Positions 9,820-18,504 of a stretch of DNA of 64,000 nt are shown here, one piece after another. Numbering within the stretch: the stretch's first letter is position 1; each line of letters starts with the position of its first letter. The notes beneath the pieces are model-generated. The model was not told the DNA's origin. It saw only the letters and a program-made list of their open reading frames with translations, and searched no databases. A program made the translations under genes and the position numbers. Source of the stretch: DAIOXA01 sp050949165 (lineage in GTDB: Bacteria > Bacillota > Proteinivoracia > UBA4975); the NCBI GenBank assembly GCA_050949165.1, contig JBMNFF010000003.1, positions 1 through 64,000 on the forward strand. The letters are read 5' to 3'.

Positions 9820-9876
9820 GCCCAGTGTTATGCACCGAATTATTTCGACAGAGCCCGGACAATTCCCTGCCCTTGG

Positions 9877-11055
9877 CTAATTTAAGAAAACAGAGCTGCC
9901 TTTAACATCCGTCGCTTTGGCTATGTGCCGAATATGCTTTGCCCGTTGACGCTGTCGGTGGGCATAAACCCCGTAACTCAGGACTGCCAAGAAAGATTTG
10001 TACACTGCTTCTGTCCCATAGGCCTTGGCCAGGGATACCTTGGCGGACTGGGAGTTGCATTCGATGAACCATAGTTTCCCTTGCTTGTCGATGCCGAAAT
10101 CTATGCCAATTTCTCCATACCTGCCTGTGAGTAGTTCAATGTGGCGATAGGCGGCAATTAAAAACTCCCTGATTTTCTCCTTGACAGCATGTATTTCTGT
10201 TCTGGAATAATTGCAGATCGCCGACAGGTAGTAGTCCAGAGACGTAACCATCGAATGGGTGGTAATCGGGGATTGGTATCCGCCAATCCTGGCAGCAACG
10301 CCAATTATTTCCACCTGGCCTGCTGAATTTCTTACCATTTCTGCCCGCAGATCGACCAGCTTCTCATTATAGGTGACCAGGTCGATGGCCTGCTGGACGA
10401 GAAACAAGTTGCCCCTGTACAAACTGGTTATATATTTTACAACAGACTCCAGGCCTGAAATGTTGAACTGCTTCAGTCCTCTGCCCGGACCCCAGTCTAC
10501 GAAGAAGCTTAGATGAAAGTCCTTTCCATCTCGCCTGATCCGGATGACATTGCGCCCCTTTCTCCCTCTGGACGGTTTCAGGTATATTTCGTCGTACTTG
10601 GCCAACATGGCCTTTAAATCTTCTTCAGACCGATAGAGAACAGTCTCGGGAAGGTAATCCTTCATGTAATCCTGGCGGCTAAGATTTTGAAAAACAGTCC
10701 ATTTATCGAAGGGCGGATAATTTATGACTACGCCCTTTTTCCTCACTTCATTGACCAAGGCATCCAATATCCTTTGATCGCCTCCGCCGCGAACATAGAG
10801 CACATTGGGCAGAGGAAAGGACTGCTGTTTCCAACGCATAGCTTTGGCATCCCAATACGTGCCAACAACCTTGTCAATGCTGCTGTTAACCGATGAGACT
10901 GCGAAGAAGAACAATCTGGCCTTTACAACTTCATTTGCCTGGCGCAATAACCGCATATGATTGCTGGTCCTCTGGCTGTTGAGGTTTGCAATGGTGCGGC
11001 GACTAACCAAGACGCCAATTATCGGTAATTGTCTGCTTTCCCCGGATTTTCTCAC
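9877..11055 (-). CDS. YheC/YheD family ATP-grasp protein (spore coat-associated)
   Basis: 392 residues. The C-terminal two thirds match the YheC/YheD ATP-grasp family (YLKPSRGRKGRNVIRI, RYGEIGIDFGIDKQGKLWFIECNSQ). In Bacillus these are spore-coat-associated proteins; the ligase substrate is not known. An N-terminal domain (about 1-110) carries IIGVLVSRRTI. The GTG at 11055 is preferred because GGGAGG is eight bases upstream; the TTG at 11061 is only two bases from it. It lies downstream of a small beta-rich gene and a second YheC/YheD gene, all on the minus strand. Confidence 0.85.
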   Translation of the reverse strand: MRKSGESRQLPIIGVLVSRRTIANLNSQRTSNHMRLLRQANEVVKARLFFFAVSSVNSSIDKVVGTYWDAKAMRWKQQSFPLPNVLYVRGGGDQRILDALVNEVRKKGVVINYPPFDKWTVFQNLSRQDYMKDYLPETVLYRSEEDLKAMLAKYDEIYLKPSRGRKGRNVIRIRRDGKDFHLSFFVDWGPGRGLKQFNISGLESVVKYITSLYRGNLFLVQQAIDLVTYNEKLVDLRAEMVRNSAGQVEIIGVAARIGGYQSPITTHSMVTSLDYYLSAICNYSRTEIHAVKEKIREFLIAAYRHIELLTGRYGEIGIDFGIDKQGKLWFIECNSQSAKVSLAKAYGTEAVYKSFLAVLSYGVYAHRQRQRAKHIRHIAKATDVKGSSVFLN

Positions 11056-11153
11056 TCTCAAGGCCTCCCTTATGCTTATCAGTATATGAGCGATGGTCTG
11101 CCGGCGGTGCGGTCAGCAGTTAACTGCCCAGGTCCTGAGTCCTGCCTGTGAGT

Positions 11154-11186
11154 AAAAAGGGCTATCGACCAATGTGGCGATAGCCC
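11154..11186 (-). terminator. Terminator after the 87-residue protein gene
   Basis: GGGCTATCG and CGATAGCCC form a nine-pair stem followed on the minus strand by TTTTT. It separates the small gene from the YheC/YheD gene at 11055. Confidence 0.8.
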
Positions 11187-11220
11187 CGAATTTTTATGAG
11201 AGGAGGGTAGACCTTATGGC

Positions 11221-11484
11221 TTAGGCAGGCACGACTTGGATCGTCAAGTTAGCGGTAACAATTGGAGAAAGAGCTACTTCTGCAGTAAAGTCCTCGCTGG
11301 GACACGGTACAATTAAGGTCTCATCGACGCCAAGTAAAGGTTCCAGATCAATTTCTACGTTTCCACCTATCTCTGGGAAGGGTACGCTTGTCAGCAAATC
11401 TACTCCAATGGGAATAGGAACGCCTTCCAGGATTACTATTGAGTCTAAGGTCAAGGTTACTAAGCAAGTAGTTATTACACCCAT
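11221..11484 (-). CDS. Small beta-rich protein of unknown function between two YheC/YheD genes
   Basis: 87 residues, not recognised. The composition is extreme: mostly V, I, L, T, E, P with alternating hydrophobic residues (LTLDSIVILEGVPIPIG, TANLTIQVVPA), only two cysteines (about positions 7 and 60), no lysine and no arginine. This suggests an all-beta acidic protein. A strong GGGAGGTAG lies before the ATG, and it has its own terminator, so it is probably well expressed. Its place between two spore-coat-type genes suggests a spore-layer or substrate role; that is inference. Confidence 0.7.
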   Translation of the reverse strand: MGVITTCLVTLTLDSIVILEGVPIPIGVDLLTSVPFPEIGGNVEIDLEPLLGVDETLIVPCPSEDFTAEVALSPIVTANLTIQVVPA

Positions 11485-11555
11485 TTTTCTACCTCCCTTA
11501 CCTGTTGATAGTTATTTATATTAACAGAGCAAGGAAAGTGTGTTGTGCCAGAATC

Positions 11556-12587
11556 CTAATTGGGATAGGCATTCTTTGTTATAGCCAAATGTTGTGCATA
11601 GGCGAGGGGATTGTAGTACCTTATCCTCTCCAGATTGGCATCGCCAAGCCGCAAGAGCAGCTTCTTCTGGGTGTGCCCATTGACCTCAATAATCCATATC
11701 GAGCCACTGGTATCGACGCAGAAGTCAACACACACTTCACCGAGGTGCCCCATGCTCTTTTCCAGGGCTTTGGCCACCACCATGCCCAGCTTTTTCATTT
11801 CTTCATACTGGCGGGCATTTATCGCCCGCCGTCTTGTCAGCATCTCCTGAATACCGACCAACTCGCTGCTTTGATTGGTAAGATAAGCCCCGGCTACTGC
11901 CAGCCGCGAGAATCCCCCGGCAACAGCCCATTGACCCCGGCCATTCTTCTGGACGTACAGCCGGATATCGAAGATTCGCCCATTATACCGGGCAAAGGGA
12001 ATAAATTGCTGAAGGATATAGGACTTGCCCGTAAAGAACCGGCCTGCCTTGGCTAAGAACTCTTCCAGGTCTGCCTCGACAAATTTGGGAATGCTCAGAT
12101 TCTGGTACAGCTCATACCCAGATTCCGAGGCCTCAATGCGACAGACGCCCTTGCCAAACTGGCCCCGGCGGGGTTTGACTATTATTTTTCGATATCTGGC
12201 CAGCATTTTCTTGAGGCCATCCAGGCTGTACAACATTGTTTCCGGCAATGCTGACGCTGCCTTGGTTTTCCGCAGGGCGGTGTAGACCTCCCATTTATCA
12301 AACCAGGTCACGCTGTTAAATACCGTATTCTCGCCAATGGCCTTTTCCAGCTTGGCAGCCAATTTGATCTCGGAGGTGTAAATCCGATTGTAGACGGCTG
12401 CCGGGAAAGTGCTCTCTGTCTCCGACCAACTTCCCTTGCTGTAGAGATACCCCCGAATCCGCTTGCTCCGCCACTGAATTTCCTTGGGGCTGAATACCAG
12501 CACATCAATTCCCAGCGCATCTGCATCTTTTTCCAGGCGAAGTTCTTTTGCCTTTCTGCGCAGCACTCCAACAAGTTTTTTAGCCAT
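11556..12587 (-). CDS. YheC/YheD family ATP-grasp protein (second copy)
   Basis: 343 residues. ATP-grasp features are clear: IIVKPRRGQFGKGVCRIE (nucleotide-binding part), RIFDIRLYVQ, and GEVCVDFCVDTSGSIWIIEVNGH near the C-terminus. It belongs to the same family as the gene at 9877 but lacks that gene's N-terminal extension and is diverged. The ATG at 12587 is used because GGTGAG lies five bases upstream; a GTG at 12596 overlaps that site. A sporulation role is expected from the family. Confidence 0.85.
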   Translation of the reverse strand: MAKKLVGVLRRKAKELRLEKDADALGIDVLVFSPKEIQWRSKRIRGYLYSKGSWSETESTFPAAVYNRIYTSEIKLAAKLEKAIGENTVFNSVTWFDKWEVYTALRKTKAASALPETMLYSLDGLKKMLARYRKIIVKPRRGQFGKGVCRIEASESGYELYQNLSIPKFVEADLEEFLAKAGRFFTGKSYILQQFIPFARYNGRIFDIRLYVQKNGRGQWAVAGGFSRLAVAGAYLTNQSSELVGIQEMLTRRRAINARQYEEMKKLGMVVAKALEKSMGHLGEVCVDFCVDTSGSIWIIEVNGHTQKKLLLRLGDANLERIRYYNPLAYAQHLAITKNAYPN

Positions 12588-12710
12588 TAATCTCACCGCC
12601 CTTTTCTGTCATGAATACTCGGGTCCCTTCAGTATATGCTTACATATCCAGCCTCGATTTGGGCCGTGGTGGAGCAGACGACAGCGGAAGACCTTGAAGA
12701 TTTCAGAAAG

Positions 12711-12748
12711 GAAAAGGGGGCTGTCGCCCTGTTTGGCAACAACCCCCG
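12711..12748 (-). terminator. Terminator after the nitroreductase gene
   Basis: The minus strand reads GGGGGTTGT, a 14-base loop and ACAGCCCCC (one G-U pair), followed by TTTTCCTTT. Confidence 0.7.
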
Positions 12749-12760
12749 CCAATTATTAAT

Positions 12761-13327
12761 TCATTGGCCTTGATTGGGATAGCGGTTTTCAAAAAAGAAC
12801 TGGTTCAGGCCCAACCGCTCAGGGCGCTTCTTTTCCTCCTGGACCTGGTCTTCGGAGAGCCGCCGGCTGATTTCGGGGCTGTGGGCCCCCACCGCCACCA
12901 GGGCGATTACCGTCATCTCCTCAGGGATGTTGAGAATTTCCGCCACTGCCTTGGGTTTATACCCGGCGATGGGATGGGCAACGAGCTCGAGTTCCGTCGC
13001 CCGCAAGAGCAAGAAGGCGGTTGCCATGCCGGTGTCAAAGAGGAAGTATTCCCGCTGCCCCAGGACACAGTCCAGCTCCCGCTGGGAGCACACTGCAATA
13101 ATCAGCGAGGCTTCCTGGACCCATTCGTTGCCCTTGGACAGGGCCTGGTGAACCTGGGCCAGGATTTCCGCATCATGGACGGCGACGAAGCGCCAAGGCT
13201 GCTTGTTAAAACAGGATGGGGCCAGAGAAGCTGCCTCGGCCAGGTCCTTTAGGAGCTCCGGGGTAATTTCCACAGGACTGAGGGATCTGTAGGCTCTCCG
13301 CTTCTCGATAGCTTCATGGACTTTCAA
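12761..13327 (-). CDS. Nitroreductase-family flavoprotein
   Basis: 188 residues. The N-terminal IEKRRAYRSLSP and APSCFNKQPWRFVAV are typical FMN-contacting parts of the nitroreductase fold, and PIAGYKPKAVAEILNIPEEM is the usual C-terminal segment. The enzyme would use NAD(P)H to reduce a substrate not predictable from sequence. TTG start at 13327, with GGAGGT six bases upstream; a start 14 codons earlier would put that site inside the gene. It follows ligA by 58 bases. Confidence 0.88.
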   Translation of the reverse strand: MKVHEAIEKRRAYRSLSPVEITPELLKDLAEAASLAPSCFNKQPWRFVAVHDAEILAQVHQALSKGNEWVQEASLIIAVCSQRELDCVLGQREYFLFDTGMATAFLLLRATELELVAHPIAGYKPKAVAEILNIPEEMTVIALVAVGAHSPEISRRLSEDQVQEEKKRPERLGLNQFFFENRYPNQGQ

Positions 13328-13367
13328 AACGACACCTCCTCCCCTCAGGGGGAATTTTCCCGATTTC

Positions 13368-13394
13368 ATCCACTGAGAACCGTCCCTAGTGGAT
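13368..13394. repeat. Small palindrome sharing a core with the 9740 repeat
   Basis: ATCCACT and AGTGGAT flank GAGAACCGTCCCT. The core GAACCGTCCC is identical to part of the 9740-9819 palindrome. It covers the last codons and stop of ligA. Confidence 0.5.
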
Positions 13395-15368
13395 GATTTC
13401 TTGGAATTCCTTCTCGTTGAGGATTTTTATGCCCAATTGCCTTGCCCTCTCCAGCTTGGAGCCGGCTTTTTCGCCGGCGACGACGTAGTCGGTCTTGGCG
13501 CTGACCGAACCGGCGACCTTGCCCCCCCGCTCTTCGATGAGGGCCTTTGCCTCCTCCCGGGTCAGGCTATCCAGAGTGCCGGTGAGGACGAAGGTCTTGC
13601 CTTCCAGAGGGCCGCCGCCGGCCCGCTTTGGCTGGGTGGTGTTGACGCCGGCCTGCTGCAGGCGCCGAATCAAGTTGCGCATATCGGCGTCGGCCAGTTC
13701 CCGGACCACGCTCTCGGCAATCTTTTCGCCGATTTCCGGCACCGCCATCAATTCTTCCTGGCTAGCGGCCTGGAGGGCCTCAATGCTGCCGAAGTGTTGG
13801 GCCAGGAGCTTGGCGGCCTTGGCCCCCACAAAGCGGATGCCCAGGCCAAAGAGCAGGCGCTCCAGGGGACGCTTCTTGGTCTCTTCTATGGCGGCGACGA
13901 GGTTGGCGGCGGACTTCTCGCCCATGCGCTCCAACTTCGCAATCTCTTCGGCCTTGAGGGCATAGAGGTCGGCCACGTCCTCGATCAGTCCGGCCCGGAA
14001 GAGGGCGTCCACCACCGCCGGGCCCAGGCCGTCGATGTCCATGGCGCCGCGGCTGGCATAGTGGATGACCCGCTCCCGGATCTGGGCGGGGCAGCTGGGG
14101 TTGGGACAGCGGCGCACCGCCTCCCCCTCCACCCGCACCGAGTCGCTGCCGCAGGCGGGACACTGGGCAGGGGGCTGCCAGATCCGCTCGCTGCCGTCCC
14201 GCTTGTCCTTAAGGGAGGCCACTATCTCGGGGATGATGTCCCCGGCCTTCTGGACCAGAACTAAGTCGCCGATGCGGATGTCCTTATCCCGTATGTAGTC
14301 CTCATTGTGGAGGCTGGCCCGGCTGACGGTGGTTCCGGCCAGCTGGACGGGTTCCAGCTCGGCGGTGGGGGTGATGGCCCCGGTGCGGCCCACATTGAGA
14401 GTGATGTCCAGGATTCGGGACCGGCCCTGCTCGGCGGGGAATTTCCAGGCAATGGCCCAGCGGGGACTTTTGGCGGTGGACCCTGCCCTGGCCTGGAGGG
14501 CCAGGTCGTCCACCTTGATGACCATGCCGTCGGTGGCATAGGGCAGTTCCGCCCGCTTAACCTGCCAGGTTTCCACATATTCGATGACCTCTTCTATATC
14601 TTCAAAGCGCCGGCGCTGGGGGTTGACCTTAAAGCCCAGCTCCTCCAGCCAGTTCATGGCCTGCCAGTGGCTGTCCCCATGCGCTTGGGCCTGCTCCAGG
14701 GTGTAGACAAAGAGGTCCAGTTGCCGGGAGGCGGCGATCTTGGGATCCAACTGGCGCAGGGAACCGGCGGCGGCGTTGCGGGGATTGGCAAAGAGGGGCT
14801 GGCCCTGCTCCTCCCGCACCTTGTTCAGGGCCTCGAAGGCCGGCCGAGGCATAAAAGCCTCGCCCCGGACCCGAATGCTCACCGGCTCCGTGAGGCGCAG
14901 GGGCAGGGTGCGAATGGTGCGCAGATTGGCAGTGATGTCTTCGCCGACGCTGCCGTCCCCCCGGGTCGCCCCCTGGACAAAGACCCCGTCCCGGTACTCC
15001 AGGGCCACCGCCAGGCCGTCGATCTTCAGCTCCACCACATAGGCGGGCCGGACGCCCAGGAGCCTGTGCAGACGCGCCGAAAAGGCCCGCAAGTCTTCGG
15101 GAGAGAAGGCGTTGTCCAGGCTGAGCATGGGCGCGGGGTGGACCACCGGGGTAAATCCTTCCAGGATCTGCCCGCCCACCCGTTGGGAGGGTGAATCGGG
15201 GGTAATGAGCTCGGGATACTGCTCCTCCAACTCCAGGAGTTCCCGCATCAGCTGGTCGTACTGAGCGTCGCTGATCTCCGGGGCATCCTGGGTATGGTAC
15301 AGCCAGTTATGCCGATTTATTTCCCGACGCAGCTCTTCCAGGCGCTTCTGGGCAGTGTTCTTATCCAT
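13386..15368 (-). CDS. ligA: NAD-dependent DNA ligase
   Basis: 660 residues, typical length. Order of domains: Ia region, adenylation domain with the AMP-accepting lysine in VELKIDGLAVALEYRDG (about 110), OB fold, a four-cysteine zinc site (CPACGS...RCPNPSCP, about 400-430), helix-hairpin-helix repeats, and a C-terminal BRCT domain (GKTFVLTGTLDSLTREEA). It seals nicks in replication and repair. The ATG at 15368 is chosen because GGAGGGAAA precedes it. It overlaps the FosB-like gene by eight bases. Confidence 0.97.
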   Translation of the reverse strand: MDKNTAQKRLEELRREINRHNWLYHTQDAPEISDAQYDQLMRELLELEEQYPELITPDSPSQRVGGQILEGFTPVVHPAPMLSLDNAFSPEDLRAFSARLHRLLGVRPAYVVELKIDGLAVALEYRDGVFVQGATRGDGSVGEDITANLRTIRTLPLRLTEPVSIRVRGEAFMPRPAFEALNKVREEQGQPLFANPRNAAAGSLRQLDPKIAASRQLDLFVYTLEQAQAHGDSHWQAMNWLEELGFKVNPQRRRFEDIEEVIEYVETWQVKRAELPYATDGMVIKVDDLALQARAGSTAKSPRWAIAWKFPAEQGRSRILDITLNVGRTGAITPTAELEPVQLAGTTVSRASLHNEDYIRDKDIRIGDLVLVQKAGDIIPEIVASLKDKRDGSERIWQPPAQCPACGSDSVRVEGEAVRRCPNPSCPAQIRERVIHYASRGAMDIDGLGPAVVDALFRAGLIEDVADLYALKAEEIAKLERMGEKSAANLVAAIEETKKRPLERLLFGLGIRFVGAKAAKLLAQHFGSIEALQAASQEELMAVPEIGEKIAESVVRELADADMRNLIRRLQQAGVNTTQPKRAGGGPLEGKTFVLTGTLDSLTREEAKALIEERGGKVAGSVSAKTDYVVAGEKAGSKLERARQLGIKILNEKEFQEIIH

Positions 15369-15777
15369 GCTCTTTCCCTCCATCAAAAAACTCCATGTCC
15401 GTCTTGGACTCTCGGTAGTATTCTACCCGGTCTGCCCGGGTTCTTGTATGCAGTTCCAGGAGATGGCCGTCGGGATCCCGGAAGTACAGGGACTCGCCCT
15501 CGGCGGGATGGCGGTTCCGGTCGGGGCGGAGTTCCACCCCCCGCTCCTCCAGGAGCCGGCGCCAGGCGGGCAAATCCTCCTGCTCCACGGTAAAGGCCAG
15601 GTGGGTGTAAGTTTCCGCCGCCCGGGCCCCGGCTTCCAGGTTCAGGGCCAGCCAGATGCCGGCCAGGTCCATGTACACCGTCCGGGGTCCCCGGAGCAAG
15701 AGCCGGGCGCCCAGGACCTGGGTGTAGAAATCCTCTGCCCGCCGGATGTCGGCGACGGCCAGGGTAATGTGGTTCAA
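15361..15777 (-). CDS. FosB/FosX-like vicinal-oxygen-chelate thiol transferase
   Basis: 138 residues from a TTG at 15777. The sequence follows the FosB pattern throughout: NHITLAVADIRRAEDFYTQV, YTHLAFTVE, SLYFRDPDGHLLELHTRT and DRVEYYRES. The three metal ligands expected for the family (His near the start, His of YTH, Glu of LLELH) are present. FosB enzymes inactivate fosfomycin with bacillithiol or cysteine; other family members are dehydratases or isomerases. Upstream codons ATA AAG GGT TTG would extend the protein to IKGLNHI, just like FosB, with GGAGGG eight bases before the ATA, so a rare ATA start at 15786 is possible. It lies between pcrA and ligA. Confidence 0.75.
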   Translation of the reverse strand: MNHITLAVADIRRAEDFYTQVLGARLLLRGPRTVYMDLAGIWLALNLEAGARAAETYTHLAFTVEQEDLPAWRRLLEERGVELRPDRNRHPAEGESLYFRDPDGHLLELHTRTRADRVEYYRESKTDMEFFDGGKEHG

Positions 15778-15790
15778 ACCCTTTATTTCA

Positions 15791-17929
15791 TTAGCCCTCC
15801 ACCACCGTCAGGGGCGCGAAGTCTGCCATGAGGCGGCGGCGGTCGCCGCCGGGGAATTCCACCAGAATCACCGCCTGATCCCCCAGGCTGGAGGTCTCTA
15901 CCACCGTGCCCCGCCCCCATTTGGCGTGCTCCACCACCATGCCGACCCTGTACTGGGTCTTGACAGCGGCAGCCTGGGGCCTGATTTCAGGACCGCCCCA
16001 CATCTTGATCTGGAAGGGCGAGCCGTTGACGAAGTGCAGGAACTTCTCCTCGGTCTCCTGGAGGAAGCGGGAGGGGCGGCAGGACTGCACCCGCCCAAAG
16101 AGGTGGCGGGTCCTGGCCCAGATCAGAGTGAGCTCCTCCTGGGCCCGGGTCATGCCTACATAGCACAGGCGCCGCTCTTCCTGGAGTTCTTCTTCCTGGT
16201 CCAGGGAGCGGGAGTGGGGAAAGAGGCCCTCCTCCATGCCCACCAGGAAGACCACGGGGAATTCCAGACCCTTGGCGCTGTGCAGGGTCATCAGGGTGAG
16301 ACTGTCGGCGCCCTCTTCCAGATTATCCACATCGGCCACCAGGGAAACCTCTTCCAGGAACAGGCCCAGGTCTCCCCCCACCCGGCGGTCATAATCCTCG
16401 GTAACCGTCAGCAGTTCCTGAAGGTTTTCAAGGCGGCTCTGGGCCTCAAAGCTCCCCTGGGCGGTGAGGGCGGTGGCATAGCCCGTCTTATGCATGACCT
16501 CCTGGAGGGTGATGGTGACGGCGGACTCGGCCGCCACGGCCTCCAAATGGGCCATGAGCCGGGCAAAGTCCAATAATGCCGAGCCGGACCGGCCGCCAAT
16601 TTCCTGGGCGGCGGCTTCCAGGCAGGACATGGGCGCCAGGTTATTGGCCTGGGCATAAGCCAACAGTGCATCCAGGGTGCGGTCGCCGATGCCCCGACGG
16701 GGCTCGTTGATGATCCGGCCGAGGCTCACCGCATCCCAGGGATTGACCAGCACCCGGAGGTAGGCCAGCATGTCCTTTATCTCTTTGCGGCCGTAGAAGG
16801 GCTGGCCGCCGATGAGCTGGTAGGGGATGCCCGCCCTGATCATGGCGTCTTCCAGGGCCCGGGACTGTGCCCGGGTGCGGAAGAGCACGGCGTAATCCTT
16901 TAACGGACGCCCCTCCCGCTGCACCTCCCTGACGATGTAAGCAGCCTCGTCGGCTTCGTTCTGGGCAGTGTAGAGCTTGACCTTATCTCCTTCGCCGGCA
17001 GCAGTCCACAGGGCCTTGGCCTTGCGGCGCCGGTTATTGGCGATGACGGAGTTGGCAGCCCCCAGGATATTGCCGGTGGAGCGGTAGTTCTGCTCCAGCT
17101 TGATTACCTTGGCCTGGGGGTAATCCCGCTCAAAGTCCAGGATGTTGCCGATATCGGCGCCCCGGAACAGGTAGATGGACTGATCGTCGTCGCCCACCAC
17201 GCAGATATTGCCGTGGGCCTGAGCCAGGAGCTTGACCAGGCGGTACTGGACATGGTTGGTGTCCTGGTACTCATCGACATGGATGTATTTGAACTTCTGC
17301 TGGTAATAGGCCAGGACATCGGGGTGGTTGGCCAGGAGCTCCACCGCCTTGAGCAGGAGGTCGTCAAAGTCCACGGCGTTGCTGCTCCCCAGCTTCTGCT
17401 GATAGAGCCTGTACACCTCGGCCACCCGGCGCTGAAAGTAGTCCGTCCCAGCCTGCTCCCGGAACCCATCCGGGCCCAGGAGCTGGTTCTTGGCGGTGCT
17501 GATGGCCGAGAGCACCGCCCGGGGGTGAAACTTCTTGTCGTCCAGATTCAGTTCCTTGAGGCAGGCTTTCACCACCTGCACCTGGTCCTGATCGTCGTAA
17601 ATGGTAAAGCCCGGCAGGCAATCCACCAGGGAACCGTGTTTACGCAGGATGCGCACGCAGGCGGAATGAAAGGTGGAAATCCAGAGACCATCGATGCTGC
17701 CCACCAGCTTCTCTACCCGCTCCTTCATCTCCCGGGCCGCTTTATTGGTGAAGGTTATGGCCAGGATTTCCCAGGGCGATGCCTTGCCGGTGGCCAGGAG
17801 ATGGGCAATGCGATAGGTGAGGACCCGGGTCTTGCCGCTGCCGGCGCCGGCAATTATCAGTAACGGTCCGTCAGTATGTCGGACCGCTTCCAGCTGTTGT
17901 GGGTTAAGTTGTGCTGCGAGATTTTCCAA
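15791..17929 (-). CDS. pcrA: ATP-dependent 3'-5' DNA helicase PcrA/UvrD
   Basis: 712 residues, normal for PcrA. Superfamily 1 motifs appear in order: Walker A GAGSGKTRVLT, ITFTNKAAREMKER, VDEYQDTNHVQY, GDDDQSIYLFRGA, QNYRSTGNIL, TLHSAKGLEFPVVF and YVGMTRAQEEL. The C-terminal RNA polymerase-binding type Tudor fold is present (YRVGMVVEHAKWGRGTVVE). The TTG at 17929 has GGGGGAG five bases upstream and gives the family's usual start (ENLAAQLNPQQLEAV); an ATG upstream has no ribosome site. It precedes the FosB-like gene and ligA. Confidence 0.96.
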   Translation of the reverse strand: MENLAAQLNPQQLEAVRHTDGPLLIIAGAGSGKTRVLTYRIAHLLATGKASPWEILAITFTNKAAREMKERVEKLVGSIDGLWISTFHSACVRILRKHGSLVDCLPGFTIYDDQDQVQVVKACLKELNLDDKKFHPRAVLSAISTAKNQLLGPDGFREQAGTDYFQRRVAEVYRLYQQKLGSSNAVDFDDLLLKAVELLANHPDVLAYYQQKFKYIHVDEYQDTNHVQYRLVKLLAQAHGNICVVGDDDQSIYLFRGADIGNILDFERDYPQAKVIKLEQNYRSTGNILGAANSVIANNRRRKAKALWTAAGEGDKVKLYTAQNEADEAAYIVREVQREGRPLKDYAVLFRTRAQSRALEDAMIRAGIPYQLIGGQPFYGRKEIKDMLAYLRVLVNPWDAVSLGRIINEPRRGIGDRTLDALLAYAQANNLAPMSCLEAAAQEIGGRSGSALLDFARLMAHLEAVAAESAVTITLQEVMHKTGYATALTAQGSFEAQSRLENLQELLTVTEDYDRRVGGDLGLFLEEVSLVADVDNLEEGADSLTLMTLHSAKGLEFPVVFLVGMEEGLFPHSRSLDQEEELQEERRLCYVGMTRAQEELTLIWARTRHLFGRVQSCRPSRFLQETEEKFLHFVNGSPFQIKMWGGPEIRPQAAAVKTQYRVGMVVEHAKWGRGTVVETSSLGDQAVILVEFPGGDRRRLMADFAPLTVVEG

Positions 17930-18122
17930 TTCTACTCCCCCTCGCATTAATAATACGGGATTTGGCTGGTCGGCGCAACAGCGAGGGAGAGCAGGGCAAT
18001 AATAAAAATCCCCTGCGGAAGATGCCTTCAACAAGGGATTGCTCACCTTTGGGGTTGTCCAGCGCCGGGAGCGGGGAGGTAAAACTCCGCTCTCCTTTGG
18101 CAAACACCTTCAAACCCCTGGT

Positions 18123-18440
18123 CTAATTGCTGTTGGGCCAGACAATGGGCTGGAGCAGCGCCGCCGCCAGGGCGATGGCCGCCAGGACGTCAAACTGCAC
18201 GCCCAGCAGGCCAAACTGCTGGCTGACGTCCAGCTTGAGGAAGGAAGCTGCCAGGTTCAAGCTGACGTAAATCCCCCCGGCGTTGGCGATGACATTTTTT
18301 ATCTCCCTGGACAGAAAGCTGTCCTGGGGCTCTGGTAACCCCGAAAGTCTCTGCTTCTTTTTGATATTCCCCAGGCGCAGCCAGGCGCTGAGGACTACGA
18401 GAATAATGGCCAAGACCATAATGATAATGCCGAACAGCAC
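18123..18440 (-). CDS. Small membrane protein of unknown function
   Basis: 105 residues, not recognised. There is an N-terminal membrane helix (about 2-22), a basic loop (NIKKKQRLSG), and a C-terminal hydrophobic stretch (about 72-98). The GTG start has GGAGG nine bases upstream. It lies about 190 bases upstream of pcrA on the same strand, without a convincing terminator between. Confidence 0.6.
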   Translation of the reverse strand: MLFGIIIMVLAIILVVLSAWLRLGNIKKKQRLSGLPEPQDSFLSREIKNVIANAGGIYVSLNLAASFLKLDVSQQFGLLGVQFDVLAAIALAAALLQPIVWPNSN

Positions 18441-18504
18441 CGGAAACCACCTCCGGTGCTATTTTATTACTTCACTTACGCCGATAGACCCCTTCGGGAG
18501 AAAT

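Noticed and set aside
17930..18122. Extended N-terminus of PcrA from an upstream ATG
   Set aside because: The extra 58 residues match nothing in the family, and GGGGGAG is placed correctly for the internal TTG.
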